Shown here: one piece after another, positions 49,772 to 61,894 of the stretch
How the letters are laid out: each line of letters begins with the position of its first letter
How positions within the stretch are numbered: position 1 is the stretch's first letter
Assembly: GCA_009379825.1 (NCBI GenBank)
Contig: WHTA01000002.1
Location: 141,191-205,190 of the forward strand
DNA: 64,000 nt
From: Streptosporangiales bacterium
GTDB taxonomy: Bacteria; Actinomycetota; Actinomycetes; Streptosporangiales; WHST01
Reading direction: 5' to 3'
Program-made: the position numbers and the translations under genes
The notes under the pieces: model-generated
Databases searched by the model: none
What the model saw: the letters and a program-made list of their open reading frames with translations, nothing else
What the model was told of the DNA's origin: nothing

Positions 49772-52257
49772 TGCGCGCTCCGGTCAGCTGGCTACGCGAG
49801 CACGTCGACGTACCGGCCGATCTCACCGGCCGGGCGATCGGCGATGCGCTGGTGCCGTTGGGCATGGAGGTCGAAGGTGTCGCCGAGTACGGCGCCGACC
49901 TCACCGGCCCGCTGGTGATCGGCGAGGTGCGCGAGATCGAGGAGCTCACCGAGTTCAAGAAGCCGATCAGGTTCTGCCGCGTCGACGTCGGCGCGCACAA
50001 CGCCGACGACGGGCCGCGCGGGGTCATCTGCGGCGCGAGCAACTTCGTCGTCGGCGACCGGGTGCTCGTCGCGCTGCCGGGCGCCGTACTACCCGGCGGG
50101 TTCGAGATCACCGCGCGCAAGACGTACGGCAGGATCAGCGACGGCATGATCTGCTCCGTGCTCGAGCTGGGCATCGGCGACGACCACACCGGCATCCTCG
50201 TGCTCGAGCCAGGCACCGGCGAGATCGGCGCCGACGCCACCGAGGTGATCGTCCTGCGCGAGAGCGTCGCCGACATGGAGATCACCCCCGACTGCGGGCA
50301 CCTGGAGTCGATCAGGGGGCTGGCGCGGGAGCTGTCGTACGTGACGGACGCGGCGTTCCGGGACCCGCGCGACCTGGTGAAGGTGCCGGACCCCGACCCC
50401 GCGGGCTGGCCGGTGCGGATCGAGGACGAGACCGGCTGCCGGCGGTTCAGCGCGCTCACCGTCACCGGCCTGGACCCGAGCCGGCCGAGCCCGCTGTGGC
50501 TGCGCACCCGGCTGCACTACGCGGGCGTGCGCTCGGTGTCGCTCGCGGTCGACGTGACGAACTACGTGATGCTGGAGCTCGGCCAGCCGATGCACGCGTT
50601 CGACGCCGCGAAGCTCGGCAGCGAGATCGTGGTGCGGCGCGCCGGGCCGGGCGAGCAGCTGACCACCATCGACCACTCGCTGCGGCGGCTCGACCCGGAC
50701 GACATGGTGGTCGCGGACGAGACCGGCGCCGTGGCGCTGGCCGGGGTGATGGGGGGCGCGGACTCGGAGATCAGCGACGAGACCGTCGACCTGCTGCTCG
50801 AGGCGGCGTGGTGGGACCCGCCGTCCATCGGCCGCGCCGTACGCCGGCACAAGCTGCCGAGCGAGGCGTCGCGGCGGTTCGAGCGCGGCATCGACCCGGA
50901 GATCGCCGTACCCGCGCTGCAGCGGGCCGCGGAGCTGCTCGCCGAGTACGGCGGCGCCACCGTCGGCGCGCTGACCGTGACCGGCGCCGAGTACGAGCCG
51001 GCGACTATCGAGCTCGCGCCCGACCTGCCGGAGCGCACGATCGGGCTGCCTGTCGACACCGTCCTGGCCACCCGCCGACTGGAGCAGGTCGGCTGCGCGG
51101 TCGAGGCGGGCGCGACGCTGACGGTGCGGCCGCCGTCGTGGCGCCCGGACCTGCGCGACCCGGCCGACCTGGTCGAGGAGGTCGCGCGGCTGGAGGGCTA
51201 CGAGCGGATCCCCGAGCTGCTGCCCACCCCGCCGCCCGGCCGGGGGCTCACCGAGCGGCAGCGGTTCAGGCGGCGGATGGGCCGCGCCCTCGCGTACGCC
51301 GGTTACGTGGAGGTGGTGACCCACCCGTGGACGTCCGACGCGGACTTCGACGCGCTGACGCTAGCCGCCGACGACCCCAGGCGCGGTGCGGTGCGGCTGG
51401 TGAACCCGATGTCCGACGAGCAGCCGCTGCTGCGTACGACGCTGCTGCCCGGGCTGTTCCGCGCGTTGCGCCGCAACGTCGGGCGGGGCACGACCGATGT
51501 CGCGATCTTCGAGGCCGGGGCCGCGTACCTGGCCGGCGGGGAGAGCGCGCAGGCGGCGAACCGGGCCAGGGTGGACCGGCGGCCGAGCGACGACGAGCTG
51601 GCCGCGCTGGACGCCGGCCTGCCGGACGAGCGCGAGCACGTCGCCGTCGTGCTGGCCGGTGCCCGTGAGCCCGACGGCTGGTGGGGCGCTGGCCGTCCGG
51701 CCGACTGGGCGGATGCGGTGGAGGCCGCCCGCGTGGTGGCCGCGGAGGCCGGGGTGGCGCTCGACGTACGCGCTGGCGACCACGCGCCGTGGCACCCGGG
51801 CCGGTGCGCGCAGCTGTGCGTCGGCGAGACCGTGGTGGGCTACGCGGGTGAGCTGCACCCGCGGGCCGTCGAGGCGTGGGACCTGCCCGCCCGCGCGTGC
51901 GCGGCCGAGCTGGACCTGACCGCGCTGCCGGTCGACCGGGGGCGGCAGGTCACCGCACCCGCGATCTCCGGGTACCCGCCGGCGCTGGTCGACGTGGCGC
52001 TCGTGGTGGCCGCGGACGTGCCGGTGGCCGACGTCGAGGCGGCGCTGCGCGACGGTGCGGGGGAGCTGCTGGAGGACCTGCGGCTGTTCGACGTCTACAC
52101 CGGCGAGCAGATCGGCAGCGGGCAGAAGTCGCTGGCGTACTCGATGACGCTGCGCGCACCCGACCGCACGCTCACCGCGCAGGACGCCGCGGCGGTACGG
52201 GACGCGGCCGTGGCAGCGGCCGCCTCGCGTACCGGGGCCGTGCTGCGCGGCGCCTGA
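49771..52257 (+). CDS. pheT: Phenylalanyl-tRNA synthetase beta subunit
   Basis: 828-residue beta chain of the heterotetrameric enzyme. Domains in order: start domain ([15 protein letters not shown]), EMAP-like tRNA-binding OB fold (FKKPIRFCRVDVG, ICGASNFVVGD), B3/B4 editing domain (SVSLAVDVTNYVMLELGQPM), B5, the catalytic-like core (VVTHPWTSDADF, NPMSDEQPLLRTTLLPGL) and the C-terminal anticodon-binding domain (ISGYPPALVDVALVV). ATG overlaps the pheS stop. Confidence 0.97.
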   Translation: MRAPVSWLREHVDVPADLTGRAIGDALVPLGMEVEGVAEYGADLTGPLVIGEVREIEELTEFKKPIRFCRVDVGAHNADDGPRGVICGASNFVVGDRVLVALPGAVLPGGFEITARKTYGRISDGMICSVLELGIGDDHTGILVLEPGTGEIGADATEVIVLRESVADMEITPDCGHLESIRGLARELSYVTDAAFRDPRDLVKVPDPDPAGWPVRIEDETGCRRFSALTVTGLDPSRPSPLWLRTRLHYAGVRSVSLAVDVTNYVMLELGQPMHAFDAAKLGSEIVVRRAGPGEQLTTIDHSLRRLDPDDMVVADETGAVALAGVMGGADSEISDETVDLLLEAAWWDPPSIGRAVRRHKLPSEASRRFERGIDPEIAVPALQRAAELLAEYGGATVGALTVTGAEYEPATIELAPDLPERTIGLPVDTVLATRRLEQVGCAVEAGATLTVRPPSWRPDLRDPADLVEEVARLEGYERIPELLPTPPPGRGLTERQRFRRRMGRALAYAGYVEVVTHPWTSDADFDALTLAADDPRRGAVRLVNPMSDEQPLLRTTLLPGLFRALRRNVGRGTTDVAIFEAGAAYLAGGESAQAANRARVDRRPSDDELAALDAGLPDEREHVAVVLAGAREPDGWWGAGRPADWADAVEAARVVAAEAGVALDVRAGDHAPWHPGRCAQLCVGETVVGYAGELHPRAVEAWDLPARACAAELDLTALPVDRGRQVTAPAISGYPPALVDVALVVAADVPVADVEAALRDGAGELLEDLRLFDVYTGEQIGSGQKSLAYSMTLRAPDRTLTAQDAAAVRDAAVAAAASRTGAVLRGA

Positions 52258-52297
52258 CCGTCGTACGTTCGCTCGTTTCGCTGAGAGGAGCCGGCCG

Positions 52298-53116
52298 TTG
52301 GACGCCGTCGAAGGACAGGTAGCGCTCGTCACGGGCGCCAGCCGGGGGATCGGCCGGGCGATCGCGGAGTCGCTGGCCGCCGCGGGCATGCGGGTGGCGT
52401 TGCTGGCCAGGGACCCCGCGCGGCTGGCGGAGGTGGCGGCGGCCTGTGACCCCAGCGGCGAGCGGGTGCACTGGGCGGCGGCGGACGCGACCGATGTCGG
52501 GGCCGTCCACGAGTTCGTCGCGGCGGTGGAGGAGCGGTTCGGCCGCATCGACCTGCTGGTCAACAACGCCGGCCAGATCGAGTCGGCGGAGCGACCGCTG
52601 TGGGAGATCGACCCGGACGAGTGGTGGCGGGTGGTGGAGGTGAACCTCCGCGGCCCCGCGGCCTTCCTGCATGCCGTGGCGCCGGGCATGGTGCGGCGTA
52701 GCAGCGGCAGGATCGTGAACCTCGCCAGCGGCCTGGGCAGTCGCCGGGTGCCCGAGTACTCCGCGTACGCCGCGTCCAAGGGCGCCCTGATGCGCGTGAC
52801 CGACTCGGTGGCCGAGCCGCTGCGCGCAGCGGGCGTCGCCATCTTCGACGTCTCACCGGGCCTGGTCCGTACCGACATGACCGCAGGGATGGCTATGTGG
52901 CAGGACCACCCGGCGGACAAGTACTTCCCGGTCTCGAACGTCTGCGACCTGATCCGCGAGATCGCCACCGGCCGCCTGGACGCACTCACCGGCAGGTACT
53001 TCCACGCCGGCCACGACACCGCCGACGCCCTGCTGGCCCAAACCACCCCCATCACAGCCGGCGACGCCCGCGCCCTGCGCATCCGCCCCTACGGCCCCAC
53101 CGACCCAGCCACCTGA
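52298..53116 (+). CDS. SDR-family oxidoreductase
   Basis: 272-residue short-chain dehydrogenase/reductase. The cofactor motif is TGASRGIG at about residues 13-20, with NNAG near 93, a catalytic Ser in NLASGLGS, and the Tyr-Lys pair in [11 protein letters not shown]. Arg in LLARDPARL suggests NADP preference. The substrate is unknown. TTG start at 52298 with AGAGGAG (52284-52290) seven bases upstream. About 900 bases of repeat-rich DNA follow. Confidence 0.88.
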   Translation: MDAVEGQVALVTGASRGIGRAIAESLAAAGMRVALLARDPARLAEVAAACDPSGERVHWAAADATDVGAVHEFVAAVEERFGRIDLLVNNAGQIESAERPLWEIDPDEWWRVVEVNLRGPAAFLHAVAPGMVRRSSGRIVNLASGLGSRRVPEYSAYAASKGALMRVTDSVAEPLRAAGVAIFDVSPGLVRTDMTAGMAMWQDHPADKYFPVSNVCDLIREIATGRLDALTGRYFHAGHDTADALLAQTTPITAGDARALRIRPYGPTDPAT

Positions 53117-53740
53117 CACCCGGGCCTGGGCCAACGCGCCGGCCCGCTGCGCTGGCGGGCCCCACCGCCTGTGCGCGACCCTGGCCGGCCCGGGCCCGGG
53201 CCTCGGCCCCGGCGCTGGCCGGCCCCACGGCCTTCGCCCGCCCCCTGGCCGGCCCGGCCTCAGCGCGAGGTGGCGGCCGGCCCGGAGCTGACCTGGCTCT
53301 CCCGGCGGCGGCCGAGCTGCTGACCCGGGCGGTCGGGCTGACCCGGCGCTGTCCGCGCCGACCGGCGCAGCTCGAAGCGGCCGGCAGCGCGGCACTGCCG
53401 GTACGGTGCCAGCCACCGGCGTGCTCCTTGCCCGCGCATCCGGCATCGCCCGCGCCCTTCGCTCGGCATGCCCGAGTTACCCGGCCCGACGCCACCGCCG
53501 GCACGGTGCCCGGGCCGCCTCTTCGCCCGTGCATCCGACATCGCCGGTGGCGTAGCCAGTGCCAGCCGCCCACCTCGGCCGCCGTTTCCGGCGCGCTTCG
53601 CCCAGCCCTGCCGGGCGCCGCTGCGTGCAGGGCAGCGCCGCACCCTCGTCAGCGCACCCGGCGTCGCCCGGGCCACGCCGGTCCGGCACCACCGGTCCCC
53701 CCCATCCGCCGCCGGCGCCGCGCCAGCCGGCCTGCGCGCT

Positions 53741-53827
53741 TTCGCCCAGCGCGCCGCCGTCCGACACCGCCGGCATCGCGCCCGCATTCGCCCAGCGCGC
53801 CGCCGTCCGACACCGCCGGCATCGCGC
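53741..53827. repeat. Exact 41-bp tandem repeat
   Basis: A 41-base unit (53741-53781) is repeated exactly at 53787-53827, giving a 46-base period, with a truncated third start at 53838. This is the least diverged part of the surrounding repeat block, implying recent duplication. Confidence 0.85.
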
Positions 53828-53964
53828 GTACCCCGCATTCGCCATCGCTACCGCCGCGTCGGTCCGTCACACCGGCTCTCCATACCGCTCGCCCGTCACG
53901 TCTTCACCGGCACCCGCACCCCCAGCCGTGCCATCGCCGGGTGCTGCGGGCTGCCGGTGTCCGG

Positions 53965-53993
53965 TTGCATACTCTCGCGGTAAGTTGCATAAT
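53965..53993 (+). promoter_or_regulatory. Predicted promoter of the arginine operon
   Basis: TTGCAT (53965-53970), a 17-bp spacer and CATAAT (53988-53993) give a promoter starting near 54000, some 19 bases before argC. The AT content here stands out from the repeat block upstream. Confidence 0.6.
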
Positions 53994-54000
53994 GATGCTG
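53965..54000 (+). promoter_or_regulatory. ARG-box-like operator overlapping the argC promoter
   Basis: Bases 53985-54000 contain GCAT and ATGC in a near-palindrome (TTGCATAATGATGCTG), the half-site spacing of ArgR operators in actinobacteria. A second, weaker TTGCATACTC site begins at 53965, exactly 20 bases earlier and so on the same helix face. The sites cover both promoter elements. ArgR encoded six genes downstream would repress with arginine as co-repressor. Confidence 0.7.
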
Positions 54001-54018
54001 TCGAGAGGGAGGGTATGC

Positions 54019-55041
54019 ATGGCATGGCGGGTCGCGGTTGCCGGTGCGAGTGGGTACGCCGGTGGGGAGCTGCTGCGCCTGCTGCTCGCCCACTCGCAGT
54101 TCGAGGTCGGTGCGGTCACCGCCGCCGGCAACGCCGGCACCCGGCTGGGTGAGCATCACCCGCAGCTGACCGGGCTCACCGACCGGATGCTCACCGAGAC
54201 CACGGTCGAACAGCTCGCCGGGCACGACGTGGTGTTCCTCGCGCTGCCGCACGGGCACTCGGCCGCGATCGCGGCGACGTTGCCGGAGTCGACGCTCGTC
54301 GTCGACTGCGCGGCCGACCATCGGCTACGCGACCCGGCCGCGTGGCAGCGCTGGTACGGCGGCGAGCACTACGGCTCCTGGCCGTACGGGCTGCCGGAGC
54401 TGCCCGCCGCGCGGGAGAAGCTCGCCGGCGCCCGCCGGGTCGCCGTGCCCGGCTGCTACCCGACGGCCGTGCTGCTCGCGCTCGTCCCCGCGTTCGCCGC
54501 GGGTGTGGTGGAGCCGGAGGCGGTGATCGTCGCGGCGTCCGGCACCTCGGGCGCCGGCCGGGCGATGAAGCCGCACCTGCTGGGCAGCGAGGTGATGGGC
54601 GCGATGAGCCCGTACGGCGTCGGCGGCGGACACCGGCACACCCCCGAGATCATCCAGGGCCTCGGCGACGCCGCGGGCGCGCCGGTCAGGGTCTCGTTCA
54701 CGCCGACGCTCGCGCCGATGCCGCGCGGCGAGCTGGTCACCTGCAGCGCCAAGCTGCCCGACCCCGCGGCGCCGGTGCGGCAGGTCTACGAGCAGGCGTA
54801 CGCGGACGAGCCGTTCGTGCACCTGCTGCCGGACGGGCAGTGGCCGACGACCGCGGCCACCCTCGGTGCGAACACCGCCCACGTGCAGGTGACGGTCGAC
54901 CAGGACGCCGAGCGGCTGATCGCGATCTGCGCGCTCGACAACCTCACCAAGGGCACGGCAGGCCAGGCGATCCAGTGCGCCAACCTCGCGCTCGGCCTCC
55001 CGGAGATCACCGGACTACCAATGGCGGGAGTCGCACCATGA
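54019..55041 (+). CDS. argC: N-acetyl-gamma-glutamyl-phosphate reductase
   Basis: NADPH-dependent third step of arginine synthesis, 340 residues. The cofactor-binding start is [18 protein letters not shown], and the active-site cysteine is in [15 protein letters not shown]. The catalytic His is expected in [10 protein letters not shown]. The ATG at 54019 is chosen because GAGGGAGGG (54005-54013) lies five bases upstream; an ATG at 54015 is in another frame. The stop overlaps argJ. Confidence 0.95.
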   Translation: MAWRVAVAGASGYAGGELLRLLLAHSQFEVGAVTAAGNAGTRLGEHHPQLTGLTDRMLTETTVEQLAGHDVVFLALPHGHSAAIAATLPESTLVVDCAADHRLRDPAAWQRWYGGEHYGSWPYGLPELPAAREKLAGARRVAVPGCYPTAVLLALVPAFAAGVVEPEAVIVAASGTSGAGRAMKPHLLGSEVMGAMSPYGVGGGHRHTPEIIQGLGDAAGAPVRVSFTPTLAPMPRGELVTCSAKLPDPAAPVRQVYEQAYADEPFVHLLPDGQWPTTAATLGANTAHVQVTVDQDAERLIAICALDNLTKGTAGQAIQCANLALGLPEITGLPMAGVAP

Positions 55042-56189
55042 GCGTGACGTCGGCAGCAGGCTTCAGCGCGGCGGGGGTGACCGCGGGCATCAAGCCCAGC
55101 GGCAAACCCGATCTCGCGCTCGTCGTGAACAACGGCCCGCACTACGCGGCCGCCGGTGTGTTCACGGCGAACCGGGTCAAGGCGGCGCCGGTGCTGTGGT
55201 CGCAGCCGGTGGTGGCCGACGGCATCGTCCGCGCCGTCGTGCTCAACGCCGGCAACGCGAACGCGTGTACGGGCAGCCGTGGCTTCCAGGACACCCACCG
55301 CACCGCGGAGACGGTGGCGGAACAGCTGGACGTCTCCGCGGCGGACGTCGCGGTCTGCTCGACGGGCCTGATCGGCGAGTACCTGCCGATCGACGACCTG
55401 CTCGCCGCTGTGCCGACGGCCGTCGGGCAGCTGACGGACGACGGCGGCCCGGCCGCGGCCGCGGCCATCATGACTACGGACACCAGGCCGAAGAACGCCG
55501 CGGTGCAGGCAGACGGCTACACCGTAGGCGGCATGGCGAAGGGCGCCGGCATGCTCGCGCCGGCGCTGGCGACCATGCTCGTGGTGATCACCACCGACGC
55601 GGTCGCCGACGCGGACACCCTGGAGCGGGCGCTGGGCGCGGCCGCTCGTACGACGTTCGAGCGGGTCGACTCCGACGGCTGCCTGTCCACCAACGACACC
55701 GTGCTGCTGCTGGCCAGCGGCGCCAGCGGCGTCGCGCCGAGCGAGGACGAGCTGGCCGGCCACGTCACCACCGTGTGCGCGACCCTCGCTAGGGAGCTGG
55801 TCGCGGACGCGGAGGGCGCGAGCAAGGACATAAGGATCGACGTCGTCGACGCAGCGTCGGAGGCGGACGCGCTCGAGGTCGGCCGGGCGGTGGCGCGCAG
55901 CGCCCTGCTGAAGTGCGCCATCCACGGAGAGGACCCGAATTGGGGCCGGGTCCTCTCCGCGGTGGGCACCACGGGTGCGGTCTTCGAGCCGGACGAGCTG
56001 GCCGTCGCCGTCGGCGGAGTCTGGGTCTGCCGTGAGGGGGCGCGCGGCGAGGACAGGGCGAAGGTCGACATGAGCGGCCGCGAGGTGACCATCACCGTGT
56101 CGCTGTCCGCGGGCGAAGACTCGGCGACCGTCTGGACCAACGACCTCACGGCGGCGTACGTCCACGAGAACTCGGCGTACTCGACGTGA
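55038..56189 (+). CDS. argJ: Bifunctional ornithine acetyltransferase / N-acetylglutamate synthase
   Basis: 383-residue precursor that cleaves itself into alpha and beta chains. It moves the acetyl group from acetylornithine to glutamate, recycling it. The self-cleavage site is in [17 protein letters not shown], with Thr179 becoming the nucleophile of the beta chain. Further signatures are AGNANACTG and [16 protein letters not shown] at 55038 overlaps the argC stop. Its presence means that free ornithine is the substrate for the downstream carbamoyltransferase. Confidence 0.96.
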   Translation: MSVTSAAGFSAAGVTAGIKPSGKPDLALVVNNGPHYAAAGVFTANRVKAAPVLWSQPVVADGIVRAVVLNAGNANACTGSRGFQDTHRTAETVAEQLDVSAADVAVCSTGLIGEYLPIDDLLAAVPTAVGQLTDDGGPAAAAAIMTTDTRPKNAAVQADGYTVGGMAKGAGMLAPALATMLVVITTDAVADADTLERALGAAARTTFERVDSDGCLSTNDTVLLLASGASGVAPSEDELAGHVTTVCATLARELVADAEGASKDIRIDVVDAASEADALEVGRAVARSALLKCAIHGEDPNWGRVLSAVGTTGAVFEPDELAVAVGGVWVCREGARGEDRAKVDMSGREVTITVSLSAGEDSATVWTNDLTAAYVHENSAYST

Positions 56190-56200
56190 CGGGGGTGGCC

Positions 56201-57094
56201 ATGAGCAGAGACCGCGCCACCGCGCTGGCCAAGGCCGGCACCCTCATCGAGGCACTGCCGTGGCTGCAGCGCTTCCACGACAAGACGGTCGTGGTGAAGT
56301 ACGGCGGCCACGCGATGACCGACGAGAAGCTGCGGGCGTCGTTCGCCGAGGACCTGGTGTTCCTGCGGTACGCGGGCATCCGGCCGGTCGTAGTGCACGG
56401 CGGCGGGCCGCAGATCAACGCGCACCTGGAGAAGCTCGGCGTGCCCACGCAGTTCGCCGGCGGGCTGCGGGTCACCACGCCTGAGACCATGGACGTGGTG
56501 CGGATGGTCCTTGTCGGTCAGGTCAACCGCGACCTGGTGGGCCTGGTCAACGGGCACGGCCCGTTCGCCGTCGGCATGTCGGGCGAGGACGCCAACCTGT
56601 TCATCGCGAAGAAGCGCACCGCGCTCGTGGACGGCGAGGAGGTCGACCTCGGCCAGGTCGGCGAGGTGACCGAGGTGCACCCGGGCGCCGTGAAGAGCCT
56701 GCTCGACGACGGCCGCATCCCCGTGGTGTCGAGCATCGCCCGCGGCCTCGACGGCACCGTGTACAACGTGAACGCGGACACCGCGGCGGCCGCGCTGGCC
56801 GTCGGCCTCGGGGCGCGCAAGCTCGTCGTGCTGACCGACGTCGAGGGCCTCTACGGGGACTGGCCGAACTCGACCGAGGTGATCTCGTCGCTGACGGCGG
56901 ACGAGCTGGCGAAGCTGCTGCCCGACCTGGATGCCGGCATGCTGCCGAAGATGGAAGCATGCCTGCATGCCGTACAGGGTGGTGTGGCGCGCGCACACGT
57001 ACTCGACGGCCGCCTCGAGCACGCGCTGCTGCTCGAGGTCTTCACCGACGAAGGGATCGGCACGATGGTGACCTCGACAGGAGGCGACGCATGA
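56201..57094 (+). CDS. argB: Acetylglutamate kinase
   Basis: 297-residue amino-acid kinase phosphorylating N-acetylglutamate. [17 protein letters not shown] is the nucleotide-binding loop, [14 protein letters not shown] the substrate loop, and [16 protein letters not shown] a conserved core strand. The N-terminal helix ([18 protein letters not shown]) is the extension linked to arginine feedback. The ATG at 56201 follows GGGGGTGG; a GTG at 56186 overlapping the argJ stop would add five residues. The stop overlaps argD. Confidence 0.94.
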   Translation: MSRDRATALAKAGTLIEALPWLQRFHDKTVVVKYGGHAMTDEKLRASFAEDLVFLRYAGIRPVVVHGGGPQINAHLEKLGVPTQFAGGLRVTTPETMDVVRMVLVGQVNRDLVGLVNGHGPFAVGMSGEDANLFIAKKRTALVDGEEVDLGQVGEVTEVHPGAVKSLLDDGRIPVVSSIARGLDGTVYNVNADTAAAALAVGLGARKLVVLTDVEGLYGDWPNSTEVISSLTADELAKLLPDLDAGMLPKMEACLHAVQGGVARAHVLDGRLEHALLLEVFTDEGIGTMVTSTGGDA

Positions 57095-58287
57095 GCACGG
57101 CGCAGTGGCAGGAGCGGTTCGCGCAGGCGCTGATGCCGAACTACGGCGTGCCGCCGGTGGTCCTGACCGAGGGCAAGGGCTGTCGGCTGTGGGACGTCGA
57201 CGGCAACCAGTACCTCGACCTGATCGGCGGCATCGCGGTCTCCGCGCTCGGCCACGCGCACCCCGCGCTCGTGGACGCCGTGTCGAACCAGGTCGCCAAG
57301 GTCGCGCACACCAGCAACCTGGCCATGCACGACGTCGAGGTGCGGCTCGCCGAGCGGGTGCTCGGCCTGCTCGGCGCCGACGGGCGGGTGTTCTTCACCA
57401 GCAGCGGCACCGAGGCGAACGAGGCGGCGATCAAGCTCGTCCGCAGCCACGTCGGCCCGCAGCGGACGAAGTTCGTCGCCGCGACCAACGGCTTCCACGG
57501 CCGCAGCCTCGGCGCGCTCGCGCTCACCGGCAAGGACGCGATCCGCGAGCCGTTCGGCCCGTACGGCTTCGACGTGACGTTCGTACCGTACGGCGACGAG
57601 GCGGCGCTGCGCGAAGCCGTCGACGGCGACACCGCCGCGGTCGTCCTGGAGCCGACCCAGGGCGAGGCGGGCGTCGTGCCCGCGCCAGACGGCTACCTGC
57701 AGACCGCACGCGAGGTGTGCGACGCGCACGGCGCGGTGTTCGTGCTCGACGAGATCCAGAGCGGCATTGGCCGCACCGGCGCGTGGTTCGCGCACCAGAC
57801 GGCGGGCGTACGGCCGGACATCGTGACGCTGGCCAAGGGCCTCGGCGGTGGTCTGCCGATCGGCGCGTGCGTCGGGCTCGGCGCGCTCGGCGAGGCATTC
57901 CCGAAGGGCGCGCACGGCAGCACGTACGGCGGCAACCCGGTCGCGTGTGCGGCCGCGCTCGCCGTGCTCGACACCCTCGAGGCGCAGGACCTGCTGGCGA
58001 ACGTCCGCACCGTCGGCGCGCACCTCGCCGCCGGCATCGAGGGCCTCGGGCACCCGCAGGTGGCCGGCGTGCATGGCAGCGGGCTGTGGCGCGCGATCGA
58101 GCTGACCGCGCCGGCCGCGGGCGCGGTGGAGGCCGCGGCGCGTACCGCCGGGTTCCTGGTCAACGCCGTGCAGCCGGACCGGGTCAGGCTGGCGCCGCCG
58201 CTGATCCTCACCACGGCCGAGGCGGACGAGTTCGTGCGGGCGCTGCCCGGGATCCTCGACACGGCGCAGGCCGGAGAGCACGCATGA
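57091..58287 (+). CDS. argD: Acetylornithine aminotransferase
   Basis: PLP enzyme of class III aminotransferases, 398 residues. [16 protein letters not shown] is the cofactor phosphate loop, [15 protein letters not shown] the aromatic stacking region, [14 protein letters not shown] carries the Asp, and [15 protein letters not shown] the Schiff-base Lys. [16 protein letters not shown] is the closing signature. ATG at 57091 with AGGAGG six bases upstream, overlapping the argB stop. Confidence 0.96.
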   Translation: MSTAQWQERFAQALMPNYGVPPVVLTEGKGCRLWDVDGNQYLDLIGGIAVSALGHAHPALVDAVSNQVAKVAHTSNLAMHDVEVRLAERVLGLLGADGRVFFTSSGTEANEAAIKLVRSHVGPQRTKFVAATNGFHGRSLGALALTGKDAIREPFGPYGFDVTFVPYGDEAALREAVDGDTAAVVLEPTQGEAGVVPAPDGYLQTAREVCDAHGAVFVLDEIQSGIGRTGAWFAHQTAGVRPDIVTLAKGLGGGLPIGACVGLGALGEAFPKGAHGSTYGGNPVACAAALAVLDTLEAQDLLANVRTVGAHLAAGIEGLGHPQVAGVHGSGLWRAIELTAPAAGAVEAAARTAGFLVNAVQPDRVRLAPPLILTTAEADEFVRALPGILDTAQAGEHA

Positions 58288-59197
58288 GGCACTTCCTGCG
58301 CGACGACGACCTGACACCCGCGCAGCAGCGCGAGGTGCTCGACCTGGCCGCGGAGCTGAAGAAGGATAGGCACGCGCGCAAGCCGCTGGCCGGGCCGCAG
58401 GCGGTTGCCGTGCTGTTCGACAAGCCGACGCTGCGTACCCAGCTGTCGTTCACCGTCGGCATCGCGGAGCTCGGCGGGCACCCGATGGTGGTGGACGCAC
58501 GCCTCGCGCAGATCGGGGTGCGCGAGTCGGTCGCGGACACCGCCAGGGTGCTCGGCCGCCAGGTGGCGTCGGTCGTCTGGCGTACGTACGGGCAGGACCG
58601 GATCGAGAAAATGGCGCAGTACGCGGGGGTGCCGGTCGTCAACGCGCTGACCGACGCGTTCCACCCGTGCCAGATCCTCGCCGACCTGCAGACGGTGAGG
58701 GAGCACAAGGGCGAGCTCACCGACCGCACGTTCGCGTACCTCGGCGACACCTCGAACAACATGGCCAGCTCGTACCTGCTCGGCTGCGCCACGGCCGGTA
58801 TGCACGTACGGGTCGCCGGGCCACCGGAGTACGCACCAGACGCGGAGGTGCTCGCCACGGCGTCGGGGATCGCCGCACAGACCGGCGGCTCGGTACAGCA
58901 CCTCACCGACGCGCGCGAGGCGGTGGCCGGCGCCGACGCCGTCGCGACCGACACCTGGGTTTCGATGGGCCAGGAGGAAGAGAAGGAGGAGCGTGCCGCG
59001 CCGTTCCGGCCGTACAGCGTCACGGCGGAGCTGATGGCGGCCGCGCCGGACGCGGTGTTCCTGCACTGCCTGCCCGTGTACCGTGGCAACGAGGTGACCG
59101 CTGACGTCATCGACGGCCCGCAGAGCGTGGTGTGGGACGAGGCGGAGAACCGGCTGCACGCCCAGAAGGCGCTGCTCACCTGGCTGCTGGAGGGTTG

Positions 59198-59198
<1 letters not shown>
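58284..59198 (+). CDS. argF: Ornithine carbamoyltransferase with divergent carbamoyl-phosphate loop
   Basis: 304-residue carbamoyltransferase making citrulline. Most family blocks are intact: [59 protein letters not shown] and [12 protein letters not shown]. The carbamoyl-phosphate loop is unusual: residues 49-53 read TLRTQ ([10 protein letters not shown]) instead of STRTR. Arg51 and Thr52 are kept, but Ser, Thr and the last Arg are replaced. The related PyrB in this window has the normal loop. The codons (acg ctg cgt acc cag, 58428-58442) show no sign of a frameshift. Ornithine remains the likely substrate because argJ is present. Confidence 0.9.
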
Positions 59199-61154
<1,956 letters not shown>

Positions 61155-61180
61155 CACCGCTGGACGAGTAGCCTGCGGCC

Positions 61181-61828
61181 GTGAGCGACACCGACCGCCA
61201 GCTGCTGCCCAGGGAGTTCTTCGACCGTCCCGCGCTGGCGGTCGCGCCCGACCTGCTCGGCCACGTGGTGGAGCACCGTGCGCCGGGCGGGCTGGTCGCG
61301 CTCCGCGTCACGGAGGTCGAGGCGTACGAGGGCGCGGACGACCCCGCGTCGCACGCGTACCGCGGCCGCAGTGCGAGAAACGCCACCATGTTCGGCGACC
61401 CCGGCCACGTCTACGTGTACTTCACCTACGGCATGCACTTCTGCATGAACGTCGTCTGCCAACCGGCGGGCACGGCGTCCGCGGTGCTGCTGCGTGCCGG
61501 CGAGGTGATCGAGGGCGCCGAGCTGGCGCGGGTGCGGCGGGGTACGTCGACCGGCGACCGCGAACTCGCGCGCGGCCCGGCCAGGTTGACCGTCGCGTTG
61601 GGGGTCGCGCGCGAGGAGGACGGCGCCGACGGCTGCTCGGCCGCCAGCGCCCTGCGGCTGTGCCGGGGGAGCGCGCCGCCCGGATCCGCCGTCGCCACCT
61701 CAGCCCGTACGGGCGTCGCGAACGGCGCACAACAGCCCTGGCGCTTCTACGTCGCCGGCGACCCGACGGTCTCGCCGTACCGGAAGCACGTGCCCAAACG
61801 GCGTACCCCGTCGAACCCGTCCGCCTGA
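61181..61828 (+). CDS. 3-methyladenine DNA glycosylase (AAG/MPG family)
   Basis: 215-residue base-excision enzyme for alkylated purines. [14 protein letters not shown] N-terminus, [20 protein letters not shown] with the catalytic Glu, [19 protein letters not shown] and MNVVCQPAG match the AAG fold. The C-terminal [14 protein letters not shown] closes the pocket. GTG start 26 bases after argH. The enzyme is not related to arginine synthesis; its place between argH and tyrS is common in actinobacteria. Confidence 0.92.
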   Translation: MSDTDRQLLPREFFDRPALAVAPDLLGHVVEHRAPGGLVALRVTEVEAYEGADDPASHAYRGRSARNATMFGDPGHVYVYFTYGMHFCMNVVCQPAGTASAVLLRAGEVIEGAELARVRRGTSTGDRELARGPARLTVALGVAREEDGADGCSAASALRLCRGSAPPGSAVATSARTGVANGAQQPWRFYVAGDPTVSPYRKHVPKRRTPSNPSA

Positions 61829-61894
61829 GGCGGGCGTCGCGACGCCGTACGCTGGGCACCGACCACAACCACCAGCGAGTGAGAAAGCTGACAC

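Larger units (their letters stand above)
53117..54018. repeat. Repeat-rich 0.9-kb intergenic block
   Basis: No supported gene lies here. The sequence is extremely GC-rich and built from degenerate repeats. A segment beginning GCGCTGGC near 53149 recurs near 53212 (period about 63) with CTGGCCGGCCC boxes at 53181, 53215 and 53245. TTCGC(CC) boxes recur at 53458, 53522, 53597, 53741, 53787 and 53838, several followed by a CATCGC motif. All six frames lack the third-position bias of real neighbours. The last 55 bases form the argC control region. Confidence 0.7.

Noticed and set aside
53741..53827. CRISPR-like repeat
   Set aside because: The 46-base period leaves only five bases between copies, there are just two full units, and no cas gene is present.
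53052..53845. Overlapping open frames on both strands in the repeat block
   Set aside because: They follow from GC-rich repeats without stops; none has family motifs, ribosome sites or codon bias.
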